Shown: positions 36,009 through 49,227, counted from the first letter of the stretch. The stretch: 64,000 nt of DNA from Blastobasis lacticolella (GCA_905147135.1 LR990043.1:16493584-16557583); one strand, 5' to 3'. The notes: generated by a model from the letters alone, not told the origin. Numbers and translations are program-made.

Positions 36009-36610
36009 AGGAGCGGTGGCCTGACCTAGAAGACACCACCAGGCAGCGCTACATTCGTGTGATGTGATGCCTATCTCTCATTTTCACTAGAATAGTAGAA
36101 ATCGATGAGCTCTCTCCTTCTCGCAACAAATAGAGGCAGTGCAGCAACTATTGCAAGGTGTAAGTGCGCAATGTCACGGAGTGTCAGTATGAGTTAGGGG
36201 GCCTGGATGCGGGACCATGTACTCCGATTTGCCTTGAGTTGAAAAACTCTCTTGGAGGGCTACAAATCAAAGAACATGCCTCTGCATTAACTGTTTCTGG
36301 ACAAGCAGAAGGTTTTTGATTGTGTCCCTCGTGAGATGATGTTGTGGGCGTTGTGGCCCAACGGCCCAAGGCAGTACATTTAGGTACCTACCGCAATTCC
36401 GATTCCATAGTTAGGCCTGCTGTGGTGAAACGAACTCGTTTTCTGTTATCGTTGATTTACACCGCAGTACCGACTCCGTGCTCATTCCATTTCTGTTCAG
36501 CGTGATATTAGGCGTACGTAGTGATAGGTAATTTAATATGCCAACTATTGCTTACTTTAAACTTTAAAAACAAGCTATCAAGAAAATAAATATATTACTT
36601 ACTTAAAAGA

Positions 36611-36840
36611 TCGTCAGTGGCCGAGCGGTTAGAGTATCCGACTCGTAAGCCAGATGTCCCGGGTTCGAATCCCGCTCCGGCCATGTACCATAGACTGTTT
36701 TCTGAGTTATGTACATTAGTTGAATACTAACCGATGCTCTTACGGTGAGGGAAAACATATCGTGATGAAATCTGCACATTCAGGCGACTGGATGTGTAAC
36801 CATGATCTAATCTGGTCAGGTTCCCCTGGTAGCAGAATAG
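36611..36840 (+). mobile_element. tRNA-derived SINE (family A, copy 1)
   Basis: The head has an A-box-like TGGCCGAGCGGTTAGAGTA and B-box GGTTCGAATCC. A conserved body follows: GAGTTATGTACATTAGTTGA, CCGATGCTCTTACGGTGAGG, then CACATTCAGGCGACTGGATG. The acceptor stem does not close properly, so it is not a functional tRNA. Other copies are at 49228, 55770 and 57115. Confidence 0.85.
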
Positions 36841-37195
36841 AATAGAATAGAATAGAAATCTTTAATTGTAGGACACAGACAATAATTTCTTATTGTGTTG
36901 CCCATTTCGGACGTACAATGTTTTAGGTATAGTACCTATTATAAATAAGCTAAGACTAAAACAGACAAGTAGCTGCCATTTTAAAACTTTTAAAATTGGT
37001 AAAAGTTTTTAACATAATAATAATCTAAATCTAAAATTTTTTAGAAATTAATAATATAGGTAGCATTTCTATAATTATAGAATTCAGATAGACTGTAGAA
37101 CGACTTTTGTAACAGCCAATCTTTAAGTGTGGATTTAAATTTGATACCATCCAACTTTTTTATTTCATAAGGTAAATGATTAAATATTTTAAGGG
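36830..37195 (-). mobile_element. CR1/jockey-like LINE 3' end with (TTCTA)n tail
   Basis: On the minus strand the end of a reverse transcriptase reads FNHLPYEIKKLDGIKFKSTL then WLLQKSFYSLSEFYNYRN and a stop. A short AT-rich 3' UTR leads to the repeat TTCTATTCTATTCTATTC, a simple-repeat tail typical of this clade. Confidence 0.7.
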
Positions 37196-37335
37196 TCATG
37201 GAGGTCAGATGGCAGTCGCTCCACTGTAATTACTATTCACTGATCGCAAAATCCTGGATCATGGTCACGGCGGACCCCGGGCCCTCGTGCGCGACAGCAC
37301 AACCGGGACATTAACGCCAAGATTATGATTACTTA
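37196..37335 (+). mobile_element. Dispersed repeat (family E, copy 2)
   Basis: Carries GGAGGTCAGATGGCAGTCGC, CTGGATCATGGTCACGGCGG and ACGCCAAGATTATGATTA in order. A partial copy follows at 37491-37560. Compare 3395, 49660 and 57490. Confidence 0.7.
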
Positions 37336-37599
37336 CTTACTGCGCTGGCTCAGCGACCCAAAGTAGATCTTGGCTTCCGACACCAGAGAAAGATATTGAA
37401 TAAAGGTTATTTCAGGGCTCTTAGCACCTGTGGAAAGTATGAGAGCAAAAATGTTTGCGTACGAATATGATCGATTTTATATGCTGAATACTGGATCATG
37501 GTCAAAGCGGACCACGGGCCCTCTCCTGACTCGTGGACCCATCACGATATCTCACTGGTGGGTCCACGGGCCCCCGCGTCTTTTATTTTTATGTTACAC

Positions 37600-37705
37600 A
37601 GCAGACAAACAGGCAAGCGGGCCACCTGATGGAAAGTGGTCACCGCCGCCTATGGACATCAGCAACACCAGGGGAGTCACCAATGCGTTGCCCGCCTAGA
37701 CTGAG
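37600..37705 (+). mobile_element. Family C repeat, copy 3
   Basis: Reads GGCAAGCGGGCCACCTGATG, GGTCACCGCCGCCTATGGAC and CAATGCGTTGCCCGCCT. This common block in lepidopteran genomes also occurs at 9872, 29489, 54820 (inverted) and 59690. An inverted neighbour lies at 37860-37975. Confidence 0.75.
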
Positions 37706-37859
37706 TACATCCGGGATATTAAAGAAGAAGATTTATGTAAAGCGTGGGGTTTAATATTGCTATGCAAACCCACTCTTGAGGAGGCTGAAGCGCTTTGAGT
37801 GGTTGCGGTAGGGGTACAACCGGATTCGCGGTACTGCGCTAAGTATGTTATCGGGAAAA

Positions 37860-37975
37860 TCCCAAAATTCGGCACTTACGCATTCGTAGTGTTGCCTGGT
37901 GTTGCTAATGTCCATTGGCAGCGGTAACCACTTTCCATCAGATGGCCCGCTAGCCGCTTGCAGACAAACATCCAT
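37860..37975 (-). mobile_element. Family C repeat, inverted copy
   Basis: Complement of the family C block, including TTGCTAATGTCCATTGGCAG and CCATCAGATGGCCCGCTAGC. Together with 37600-37705 it makes an inverted pair that could fold. Confidence 0.7.
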
Positions 37976-38697
37976 CGTAAGCGTTAATTGTAGCATGTAG
38001 CCAATATTGAAAAAAATTCTTAGAGCTTTTAAGCCTTCGGCTTCGGCTTCGGCCAGAAATTGATCTTCGGTCGTACACTAACGTAGGGTAGAGTAGGAAT
38101 GGGATAATAATCTCATAAATACTTATCCAACTTTAAAAATAATTTACATTTATTAAAATTTAAATAGCATATTTCACATTGATACTTCAAGACAATCACA
38201 CTAAATTCTAGATTCAAGGTATAGGTACAGGTATGTATAGCTTGATAAATAATTTGGGTATTTCGCATTTTTTTAACTTATAAGTATGTACCGTATAGTT
38301 AATTGGTTTGCAGATCTACATATTTTTTGTACAAGTAGGTAGCTAGGTACAGTGGCTACTCGCAGAGGAAATGGCATAACAGGCATGAGGCATTTCATCT
38401 TAGTCCTCACAGTGGCAACGCACCTGCGCTTCTGCATTTTTGTTACCTACAACCTAATTGTATGAATTGTAGATGTTATGGGCGACAGTTACCACTCACC
38501 ATCAGCTGGGCTGTCTGCTCGTTTATCACTGAATAGCATAATAATAATAATGACCAAATAAAACCTAATATTGGAAACTTAAAAGCGGATCAGTTAACTT
38601 TGGCGATTTACAAGAGTTGCATAGTTTATTATACCTACTTAAATTGGTATATAGTAAATTAGTGGATGCTACATGTTGCTTCCAGTCAGTCAATTAA

Positions 38698-41600
38698 TCA
38701 AGACGCAAGAATGAAGAATCGTTCCTCTTGTGGCTTGTCGCAGCCTGGGCCAAGGTAGCGCCGCCTCAGTTCAAGGTCGGGTGGTGCTGATATGTCTCCT
38801 TGGAGTATGAAGTAGGCTTGCTCTATAGTGCTCTCGATCTCGGACTTTAGCTCCTGGAATTGAAGACAGAACCTGTTAAGTTATTAGACTGGGGCTGTTG
38901 ATGAGGATGACGAATTATAGAAATTATAGCCTTTGTTTTGCGTGAATCATACTGTATCTTATCTTTAATATTATCTAGCTAGATGGTCAGGTAGCCTAGT
39001 GTAGTTAGGTTCAGCATATAAATGAAGTTGGCCGTGTGGTGTACGGCAGAGTAGTGCCATAAACTTATCTGAACCAGTGACGGTGTCGCTGTTATTGGCA
39101 ACAAAGTGACATTTCTAAATGGCAACACTTAGTTCCAGGTTTGGCCACCAGGTATATTAAGTTTGTGGTAATCTAAAATTTAAAAGCACCTAACCCTTTC
39201 ATTGACGGTTGTAAAGGGCAACTTATGTCAAGGTCTAGAAGCAGACCTCCGTAAACCAGACAATGGACAGCAGTATTTTGCCCTGAGTGCTTTCAACACA
39301 GCGATCTCCAACCCGATGCTATGTCAATGCCCTCAACTGATGTGGAGGAGACTCTAGTCCAGCAGTGGACTGTTATGGGCTATTTATATGATGTGATGTG
39401 ATCACGTAATACAGATAAAGCAGCTGCAGTTCAGTTCAATTGGTTTTTGTTGGAAGTTCTTTTTGGCTGTTTGTCAATTTAGTTCCGTTTTCCGACGCCA
39501 GCAGTTATCTTGCGCTTACACTAGTTTCACCTTCTACTTTTTTTTGTTTTATAATTGGACAGCCTGGCATTTGACCGCCACCTCACCTGGTAAGTGACGA
39601 TGCGGCCGACGATAGAGCATGTTTGTCTAGGAACAGCCTATTCACTCTAGCCTTGCGCCTTTAAGGCTAGAGTAAATAGGCTGATTATAATGATCAGGGA
39701 ACACACTCATGTCGTGGGTGTTCATCCGTACCTCATACAGGTTCGGGTTGCGGCGCGCACGCTCCGCTAGCGCGGCGTGCAGGTGGTACAGCAGCAGGCC
39801 GCGCAGGTGCGCGTCGCCCGCGCCCAGCGCCGCCAGCGTGCGCAGCGTGCTCCGGCACAGCCCCTCCTTCAGGCTCAGCCGGCTCGCCGACAGCTCTGAG
39901 GGACGGACAGTTGCTTTGTTAAAGTTACCAAATGGATAACCGTCATAGAGAAAAAAAAATACTATGTATTGTAGCACTGCTTGCTATATTGAGTTTAAAG
40001 TAAAAATGCAAATGATTAATAGATACTGTATTGATAAGTTTGGTTTAAAGAATGATATAAAATACAGATAATACCTTAGATCTAATTCAAATGGAACACA
40101 TTTGAATTACCACCTAGCCAGTGCTATGTGTGCCCATAGACGCAAGCTAATAGCTTGCGTCCTACTTGCTCCGACCTATCTAAACCTACACGCCTATATC
40201 CTACTTGCTCTAACCTACTTAACCGACTAGAGCCCCGGTTACCCTATAGGAGCAGCAGGCCAACCCGAATGCCTACCTAACTTAGAGCCCGTTCAAACAT
40301 ACGGCCTCCGACACCTACCTGTCCTAGAACCCGTCCTTACCTAAGGCCTGCATGAGCACACACGCTACAGTATACCGATTTTAGATTTTTTCGAATAAGC
40401 AAAGTTCTCTTGAAAGTTTGGCCTTGAGTAACTAGTTTATTACATTACTTTTTTATAATAGTCGGAGGCATATGAGCAAGCGGTTACCTAATGGTAAGTG
40501 ATTTATGACGTCCATTTACGTCCGCAAGACCAGTGGGAACATGAATGCGTTACCGGCCTTTTATTTGGAAAGGTGTAGATAAGCTTATTTCTTGAAGGTC
40601 CTAATGTCGATCATTGCATACATTTTGTAGTTTACTTTCTATTGGACCGGAATATCCAAGTGATTCGTGTGTAAACTTTAAAGGTTTTACCAGTTCTTGT
40701 TTTGACGACTTGTAGATAGGTATCATAGTTACTTATATTTTACAAATAAGTTTATTCATGAAAAGAAATAGGTAATTATGTTAGTAAATTAAAGGTCGCT
40801 TTACATGGCTTTTTTATACCACTAAGGAGGCAAAAAAGCTTACGACCTGCCTGATGGTAAGCAGTCACCGCAGCCTATGGACGTTTGCAATACCAGGCTT
40901 CTAGCGACAAACATTTTGGCGACAGTAAATAACTAGAATAGGTCCGCATGAGCCTAAATTCGATAATGACTTGACTATGACACAATCGATTTCCGCTTTA
41001 CCAGTTCTTGGCTCAGATGAAATAGAAATTGTTGGCAATAGAGGAGGCCTTCGCCATCAGATCATCGACGGCAGCCCGCCAACTCGACCGCGAGTTCGTA
41101 TTGAGACACACACTTCACTAGAGACATGTGCCCTTATAAGTTTACAGATGAATTACTAGAGCAGCACGACTAATTAACTAATAGGTGTCACATCACTCAT
41201 CCACTCAAATATAACGGTCGTATCTACGTACAGAATGATTTGGCACTCACTGCAATTCAGCACATTATTAGTTGATTACGAGTTCATTTAAAGTAATAGT
41301 ATGGTATAGTAAGGTACTAACGGCACCGGCAGGCAGATCCACCTGGTCACGACGTGGGGACGCGCGTTCCTCGCCGCTGCGCCCATTGTCAACGGCGGTC
41401 AATCGTCGGACTGCCTCTCGCGTTACTATCGTACTCGACTATATCCACTTGTTGCGCAGTACCGTCGCGTGGACGGCCGACACGCGCTCTGAACCCACAC
41501 ACAGCACTAACTGCATTAAATATTGAACGCGCCTTTGTTATTGATGCTACACGCATTCGCAACCGCTCAATTGCGCAGCGGAGACATTCTGACTCTGAAT

Positions 41601-44600
41601 CCCTACGCGGGCGCAGTTTCCGGAAAACTTCCGCGGTCGCGATCTGCGCCGCAATTTCGGGTTTTAGGTTGTCGCTCTATATTTTCGTCCGGCATTCGGG
41701 GCAACGGTCTCGTAAATATGGGAATAAAAGTTTCAACACACAATTTTGCATTATCGTATATTAGAATCATTTATTTGCGATGACACGATTCAGCTATCGC
41801 TATTACCAATATGAGGAACCTATCACAGTTTTACTGCTAATAGGGTTCCTAGCTAGACACAATCACGATCGCTTTGTAGATTAACATTCTTTTCACGTAG
41901 GTGGGAACTGGGAAGGTATTGCAATTTATTGCGTGGCAGTAGAAGTGTTATCTCGACCCAGATGCGCGATGACCATGTCATGCCCGAATGCAATGTGGTG
42001 CATGTTAGATCACAGCGTGTGTCCATTGCACCGCTCGAATTTAGGTACGACGTATACTTGGGCAGCCTATTACCTTGGCCAATACAGCTACATATGCGAC
42101 AAGTCCATTATATGAAATTAAATCGAGAGGCTTATCTCTTATACCACAAGTAGTAATTATAAATTTAATTACCTGATGATTAGTACTAAGCCAATTATTA
42201 CATTACTAGTGGACCTGTTCGTGTCCACCTACTTTATCCCTACCTTCCCTTTTACCCTGGAATCACTCTATCTATTGATGAAAACCGTATTACAATCCGT
42301 TGCGTCGTTTAAAAGATCGAAGCGTATATATATACATAGGGACCGAGGTTGGGAAGGAACTTTGTTGTATACTGTGTATAATTAGAAGTTCAGTTTTGGT
42401 CCAGTGTATCCAGCCAGATATTGGCCGTGTGGTGTCCGGCAGAGTAGAATAGCACCAACCCCTTACACTCATGGGTGTCGTACAAGGCGACTAATGTTTG
42501 CGAGGCAAAAGATCAAGAGCCTCCGTCGTCTGGAAAATAGGCAGCAGCATTTTCCATTGTTATTTTTAAACACTGCGATCTCCAACCCGCCTGCCGTGGA
42601 GATTATGGCAATTGCCTCTCCTTTTGTGGGAGAGGCCCTAAGTCCTGCGGTAGACTGTTACGGAGTGTAATGATGATCTAGCCAGATGCCTTACATTGGT
42701 TACCTACACAAGTAACTTAACATTATTTAACCTTTTCTTCTATTAATGTGACTTCTAAATGCCTACGTATGTCAACGCGTAGTTTGGTCTATTGACCGTA
42801 ATTCTATGGAAACGGATTCACATTATGATGCAACATTCAATTAATTGTCATTGAGTAATGCGATTGTTTCATACAGTGTGTGCAGGTACAGTTGGCAACG
42901 AAAGTATTGTAGGTACGCTTTCACACTACGTAGTCAATAATAGCTCTTGAATGAATACATGGTTTAGTAGGCACCTATATAATAAAAAGTTAAGTAGGTG
43001 TATCTATACATAGTATAAAACAAAGTCGCTTCCCGCCGTCAGTCCCTATGTATCTGTGTACGCTTAGATCTTTTAAACCACGCAACGGATTTTAATGCGG
43101 TTTTCAACAATAGATGGTGATTCAAAAGGAAGGTTATTAGTAAGAAAAAAAGTCTTGGTAGGGGTAAAGTAGGGGTAAGTGGGTGTAGGACGCCACGCGA
43201 ATGAAGTAACGCCGGGTCCACTAGTAAGTAATAACTCAAACTCGACAGTATAATAGTCAGTCAGTAGTAATATTGCTAACTCGAATTATATTAGACAGCT
43301 TCTCATGTTAAATTTCACGTTTGTTCTTAATTTTCATTTAGTTGAATTTACAATTATTTTGACATCGGACGTAGGTAGAGCCTGTAGGCTCTACCCCTGA
43401 AATAGGCACTTATTTTTTATTAACAGTCTGTAATGTTACTTAATATGTTACGGACGAACCATAAAAGTAGGCAGCCGTCACGGGATGGGATGATCAAACC
43501 AAACTCCGACTAGGGTATTATATAAGTATGGACTATGGAGTACCTTCCTAGATCCACGATAACTTCTCTAGCTTTTTATTCTCTTAATTTTTCTATCTTT
43601 GACCGGGCGTTTTTTACAGTACTACCTAGCACTACGCTTTCCGAAATGTTAATGAAATAATTAGTATACTTTTCACGGTATCTATATTTCATGCTGTAAG
43701 TAAAAAAATTAGATCACTAAAATGATAAGTGTCTATTATCCAGAGAAATCTAAATAAACTGACTTATTTAAATAAAAAGATATAGATCATTTAAATTTCT
43801 GTGGTACATTAAATAAGTCAATTATTTATTTTGATTTTTATAGATAATTGCAATCTTTAAGAAATTAAATTTCTAAAATTGAACTTTTTTGCTTTAAGAA
43901 CATAGCACGTATAATTACTTACAACGACAATAATCATAAAAAATACATACAATTTACTTAAAGTATGTAAGTACTTACATGTACCACCCTATACTCTGTG
44001 ACAACATTGATACGACATGAGGCCATGAGCCGTATCTAATTTCTAGGACATCGTGTGGTTTTTAATATAATTGAGATACAAGGTTTTGTGGTTCGAGTTA
44101 GGTACCTACGTACATATACACCTCTCTAGTTCGGCTTTGGAGAGCGTCGTCGTGGATAAATACGAAGACGAAAGAAGCCGAAACTAGAAGATGTGCATTA
44201 TTAACGGCTAATACCTCTACAAGGGTTGCTGCTGCATCAAAGGATGTCTGGGCTTCGATACTGGTACGGAAATCGTCTCAGTTGCAGTAGTAACATTACA
44301 ATTTTTGTCTTTGACGACCTGAGTGGTTCAGTGGTCAACATGCCGGTATGCCACGCAAGAGGTCCCGGGTTCGATTCCCGGCCGGGCAGAAATTGAAATT
44401 ATGAATTTTAATTTCTGTTACGAGTCTGGGTCTTCTATGTATAATAAGTATGTATTTAAAAGTATATAAGTAGTTTATCAGTTATCTAGCATCCATAACA
44501 CAAGCTTTGCTTACTTTGGGGCTAGATGGCGCTGTGTGAATTTGACCAAAATAAAAAAAAAATTTGCGTCGCATGCGAAACGTGTGATTGTTATTCAAAT

Positions 44601-46516
44601 GACAGATGTTGAGTTACAACTTTATCGAGTTCGAACTTTTCCAAAATTCGTTTTCTGGTACTTTAGTTGCATTATGGTTGCATTACTAAGTTGCATCTTT
44701 CTTAGTTGTCAAACTGCCTTCAGTTCTGTCAACGAAAACGTGTCAAAGGTCGAACAATGATTTAACTGCAATTTAACTGGGATGATGCTGCGATGTTACT
44801 GTGACTCACTCGATACCTCGACGTAGTTATAGTAACATCACAGTTACATTGCAACAACTTAATAACAACTGCATTGCACACCAGAATCGGAACCCTGGAA
44901 TGATGTCAAAGTCGTTGCCGCTGTCTGTCCCTACGTATCTACGTATCTATGAACACTTAGATCTTTTAAACTACGCAACGGATTTTAATGCGAGAGTGCT
45001 TTAAAAGGTTTATAAGCAATAATAAAGGGTAGGTAGGGGTAAAGTAGGTGTACGCGAACAAAGTCACGCCGCGACCACTAGTAAAACATACAATGGTTAT
45101 AAGTGGCCGGTGGCCTTACAGCTTGTTTACAACGCATTTCAGTTTTCATTGAAAGATTAGTAGCACGTTAAAGTTATTTTTAACATTCACATGTCGTGCA
45201 CGTAGTTCTAAATAAGTGTTTATTTGTTGGAGTTGGAGTTGTTGGATCCGAAGTATTTACAAGTACACTCACAACGGAATTAATATAATTTTAGCGTTTA
45301 ATTAGTAATACAGAAGCGTCATCAATAGTTATACATTTAAAACAGGTATGAAGTTAAAAATACCCTTAAGTTTCAATCCTTCGGCAAATCCCAGCCTCAA
45401 TGCCAGTCTTAAGCGTATATCAACAAATATGTGGCTGGAGTATGGAATGAAGCTGGCCAGTCTTTCTAATAAGGAAGTTTCTAGCCGGAATTGGTGATCG
45501 AGGTCCAGGGATCCTACGAGACTGCCTAGAACTCTTTGCACAGTGCTCACTCGGGTAGGTGGCTCTATGGCCTCGCAAATGTCACACTTCCACTCGCTTC
45601 TAATATCTAAAGGGGTTACCGGTAGGAGGACTCCAATACACTCCTTGTTAAGACACTTCAGTGCCGACAGTCTGGTGCCCATTTCTGTGGCATCCTCACA
45701 CCTCACGCACTTGCACCAAAACTCTTTTGTCATGAACAACTGATATCGCCTCGTAGGCGTACACCACAACAACCCAGTATAGCAACTCAGTAACTCTTCT
45801 CCGATTTCAATGTCCTTCGTCGCGTAAACGGCCATCGAATAATCGCTCTTGAAAACATATCTAGTATTTGGAACACAACTGTGATTTATAAATGCAGATA
45901 AAGGGTACAATCCACGCAATGGTACGCGTTTTTGCTCGCTCTCGTTAGATATTCTGAATGAATTTATTTTTAGAATTGAACTCATCTCATTCATGAATTT
46001 CATTTGTTTATCTGGAACAACAAATTCTGAGCACAAAGTATCTAATTCTTTCCACGTCTTTTGTTTTTCACTTCCCTGTAAGTTATACAGAAGTAGCTTT
46101 TCGTCTTCAGTAAGAATCAGAAATCTTAATTGGGTCAGAACTCTGGCGAGAATTTTAGAATTTCTTTCGCGTTTTTGTTTCGGCACCCAGTTTTCCGTTA
46201 TAAATGTGCATTCCTTTGCATGTGCTGCTGATGTGACGCATTTGTCTGAACAGATAGTTAAACAGCATTTATCACAGGAAGAGCAGTTTTCACTGGTTTT
46301 GTAACATACTGTGCAATAGGCGTTCACTTGATCTGACCGTGGTCCGACGACGAGCGGGCTGTTGACGAAGATAAGTGTCCCTTGCGGTATTGTTTGGGTT
46401 GCGAATAACCCTCGGCCCCTGACTGGTGACGGCTTGATCATCCAATTTGGATGAGCTTCGTTCTCCGGGTTCTGTTGTAGGTACTTCTGCAGCGTTTCCA
46501 TGGGAGGAAGAGCCAT
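38698..46516 (-). CDS. SmydA-8/msta-like SET-MYND protein, isoform with first exon A
   Basis: Exons: A 45364-46516, then 39732-39895, then 38698-38853 (stop TGA 38698-38700); 490 aa. Junctions are phase 1 (donor GTATTT, weak) and phase 0 (donor GTACGG). Exon A encodes an N-terminal SET segment (RGRGLFATQTI), a MYND zinc finger at residues 68-103 (YCTVCYKTSENCSSC), the SET core NHSCVPNTR at 211-219 with SCYTGLLW, and post-SET Cys268, Cys270 and Cys273 (WCKCVRCED). The small exons give the helical C-terminal domain (LSLKEGLCRSTLRTLAALGA; YFILQGDISAPPDLELRRRY). SMYD proteins are protein lysine methyltransferases; arthropod SmydA members are poorly characterised. The 5.5-kb intron is packed with repeats. 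Confidence 0.88.
39010..39400 (+). mobile_element. Family D repeat, copy in the last SmydA intron
   Basis: Starts TTGGCCGTGTGGTGTACGGC and has the internal block ACAGCGATCTCCAACCCGAT. It ends with CAGCAGTGGACTGTTATGGG followed by a GATGTGATGTGAT tail. Confidence 0.65.
39634..39683. repeat. 50-bp hairpin next to the SmydA exon 39732-39895
   Basis: Arms CAGCCTATTCACTCTAGCC (from 39634) and GGCTAGAGTAAATAGGCTG (to 39683) pair over 21 bp with one mismatch and an 8-base loop. It lies about 50 bp inside the intron, past the donor site of that exon. It is probably a small MITE remnant. Confidence 0.8.
40130..42199. other. SmydA long intron: unassigned sequence and a GC-rich patch
   Basis: 40130-40380 has loosely repeated CTACTTGCTCYAACCTA units and a palindrome CGCAAGCTAATAGCTTGCG. 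40835-40905 is a diverged relative of family C. 41322-41710 is GC- and CpG-rich with an open 136-residue + frame (41354-41764), but it shows no recognised domain and no splice partners. It could be an unmethylated promoter-like patch or a repeat. Confidence 0.4.
42200..42385 (+). mobile_element. Dispersed repeat (family F, copy 1)
   Basis: Reads AAAACCGTATTACAATCCGT, GTTTAAAAGATCGAAGCGTA and an AACTTTGTTGTATACTGTG end. The family has five copies in this window: 43010 and 44911 inverted, 56620 and 58571 in the + orientation. The usual end is GAAGCGACTTTGTTTTATAC. Confidence 0.7.
42395..42670 (+). mobile_element. Family D repeat, fullest copy
   Basis: In order: TTGGCCGTGTGGTGTCCGGC, ACAAGGCGACTAATGTTTGC, CACTGCGATCTCCAACCCGC, CTGCCGTGGAGATTATGGCA and GCGGTAGACTGTTACGGAGT. 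This copy links the blocks that are scattered in the others. Confidence 0.7.
43010..43215 (-). mobile_element. Dispersed repeat (family F, copy 2, inverted)
   Basis: Begins TAGTATAAAACAAAGTCGC and CGCAACGGATTTTAATGCGG and continues to GGTAGGGGTAAAGTAGGGGT and a GGTCCACTAGTAA end, longer than copy 1. Confidence 0.75.
43746..43837. repeat. AT-rich inverted repeat
   Basis: AAATCTAAATAAACTGACTT ATTTAA on the left pairs with TTAAATAAGTCAATTATTTA on the right with a few mismatches. It lies in a very AT-rich stretch and may be a small MITE. Confidence 0.5.
44308..44545 (+). mobile_element. tRNA-derived SINE (family B, full head)
   Basis: The head has CTGAGTGGTTCAGTGGTCAA (A-box region) and GGGTTCGATTCCCGG (B-box). 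The body is AAATTGAAATTATGAATTTT, GTATAATAAGTATGTATTTA and GGGGCTAGATGGCGCTGTGT. A second copy at 49421 has lost part of the head. Confidence 0.8.
44911..45085 (-). mobile_element. Dispersed repeat (family F, copy 3, inverted)
   Basis: AAAGTCGTTGCCGCTGTCTG, TCTTTTAAACTACGCAACGG, GGTAGGGGTAAAGTAGGTGT and a GCGACCACTAGTA end match copy 2 in the same orientation. Confidence 0.75.
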
Positions 46517-49227
46517 GTCGCGACTATTGCCGGCGCGTCACTGAGACCTGTCATGGTGTTCACACGCTCGCTTATGCCATGGTAATTGTACACGGAACGC
46601 ATAAATCGGTGGCTATGAAAATAGCTCTTGGACGGGTGAATTTTGTCCAGAGACTGAAGGCGATTACGTGTCGAAGATGACGTAACGCGTTACGATTTAT
46701 GTTTCAGTACAATGCTCAATTCGTAACGGAGCACTCGTCTCGTCACTACTCTACTCGTCACGTCGTTTATACGGAAATTCTCATGTTCTCATCCCATCTG
46801 ATGTATTTATCTAAAGTTTGTGGATTTACTTTTAGGAGCCTATTAGAAAGTATTTTAAGTCCGTACTAGGCACACAATAAATTGGAAGTTATTAGCAGGT
46901 TGAGCGCCAGCAGCCTTTAAACATAGGTAAATATAACTCTTTATTGTTATGAATTTAATGGCGTTCAACTGATTCAAGTGTAATTTTCTTTTAATGATAA
47001 GGCAGGAGGGAATATGATTACTTAGTTGGTTGTTTATTGTATTACATCACAGATATCTAAATAAATAAGTGACTCATTTATATAGATTTGCTGTGGATAG
47101 TAATACAGGTAGGTAATGATAACGTTGCTAATAAATAAATGAACTTTCTTTTTGAGAATAAAGTACATTTAAACATACTTTGGTAACTTGTTCTTTAGCC
47201 AGATTTAGTGACAATATTTGATGAACACAACGCCGCAGCTAAATAGGTACGTTTAGTTTGACTACACATACATAATTGGAGGAAACGAACTGTAACGAAA
47301 CTGAAACGAAATTTTCTCGTAGGCAGAGACCACATCGTACCACTTGCAACGGCCCGTATAGACTGTACGTACGTCTTTGATTTTGTTTTATAACGCCTGC
47401 ATAATTTCTTGTAGCAAATAATTGTGCGTGTAAGACGGTTCTACTAGACATTATAGGCGTTCAATACAATTTATTTCACTTGCTGTAACAATTCTTCTAC
47501 AAAATGAATTTACAAAGGTGATTTAATCTTTATCTTGATTACTTATCTTCAATATGTAAGAGACAGCTCCAGAGTAAACGGACCCTTCCCTGCATTTAAT
47601 GTAAGCCGTTCACCGTGCAGCTAATCGTTTAATAAAACTAGATAGAAATAAAACTACTTAATTTTTCTAGTCGCAATAAAGTTTTCTGACTCGGATGATG
47701 AAAAACCAGGAAATAAAATGATAAATAACTACTACCTTTGAACTGAAACCTACTACCGTTGAACTTCTACCTATATTGTATGTAGGTACGTACCTACTAC
47801 GATGACTTAAGTTTAAACTTAATTTAATATACAGATACCTAATACGACTAATATCACGTACCTAATATGTAAAAATAAAAGGATTGTTTGTTGTTGGTTT
47901 AGGATTATGTGTCTTATCAAATCTGGTGAACAGATACGTAAAATTATTTTCGTATAAGTACCTACCTACAGCAATCTCAAAAGATTGCTTCTTAAACACA
48001 TACAATATAAAATAAGTATGCATAGTTATTTCTGATTTATAGTTGACTGGCCTTTGTCCGCGATTTAACTCACATATATATAGTGATAAAGTTGTAGTTC
48101 TGACATTAGTTATCACTTAGTTTAATAATCTTATATTAGATACTTAATAGTTATACAACTATTAGGTACAATTAACAAAGCTCAGTTTATGCATAACCGT
48201 TTAGAGATGTCCATTGTTGTTTAAGTAATTAATTACACATCACAAAATAAATTGAACAAAATACTTTTGGTTTGGTCCCATGTAAATAATATCGCGGGAT
48301 ACATATAAATATACGCGGGATAGAAAAAACTCACCGAGTTGCAAACCGCACGCCATTATAGGCTGTGAGGGCGCCGTAGGTTATCGTATGTCATCGAATA
48401 TAAGAAAAATTCCACTTTGTATTGATAGTAGACGTTTAGGAGAACCACAAAACGTTGGTCTTACCGTGCACAACATGACACAAATAAAAAAAAAATATAA
48501 ATTATAGCCTATGTTATTTGCTGATAATGAAGCTTCTTTTTAAAATCGGTTAAGTAGGTTTTAAGTTTATCCATTACAAACAAACCGACAAATAATCAAA
48601 TCTTTCCTCGTTATTGTCATAGTATAGACTATTATTATCAGTGATATAACGTATATTACAAAGATTAGGCATTGAATATGATTCCGGCCGTGTGTGGCCT
48701 TCATTGTGGCATTGCAACATATAATCAGTCAACCAAAAGTGAACTTCATTGCTGATCAAAATTTTGTATAGAGGAAAAATTAACATCAACGAATAACTTG
48801 CAATAATTTCACGTTTGCTACGGAAATCGACAAACGATCAGCTGTGCACGCGTAGCACGCGAGATTTGGACTCACCCTAGCAAAAATGCATAACCAAACG
48901 TGCGTTGACACTGTGCTATGCATCAATTGCCATCATGCCTGCAATTTGGCTGGCTACCTTATCCTTTAAACTAGAACACAAACATGCAGGCATTGTTGCT
49001 TGGCGGTAGAATAGATGAGGCGGTGGTACCCATCTAGGTGGACTTCTCAGGCTTGAGAGAGCCTTGCCGCCGGTAACATCGTGGGTAACACAATATCATG
49101 TTACAGAACATGGGTACTCAGAGACCCACAGTCGGATTCTTGTTCCACGAGTGCCATCATTATCATATCCAGATTAGAGTGTTTAGCCTTCAAAAGTTGT
49201 TTGTATACAACGGATGTATACAATGGA
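46517..49227. other. SmydA intergenic/intronic stretch, no exon recognised
   Basis: Lies between the two SET-MYND first exons and should hold the promoter of exon A. I searched the minus strand for a second copy of the two short SmydA C-terminal exons and saw none. Open frames here are short and without splice support. AT-rich, with TAGGTACCTAC-type simple motifs. Confidence 0.5.

Noticed and set aside
36611..36690. Functional tRNA gene
   Set aside because: A- and B-boxes are present but the acceptor stem does not pair, and the same head with the same non-tRNA body recurs at three other sites. It is a SINE head. The same applies to 44308.
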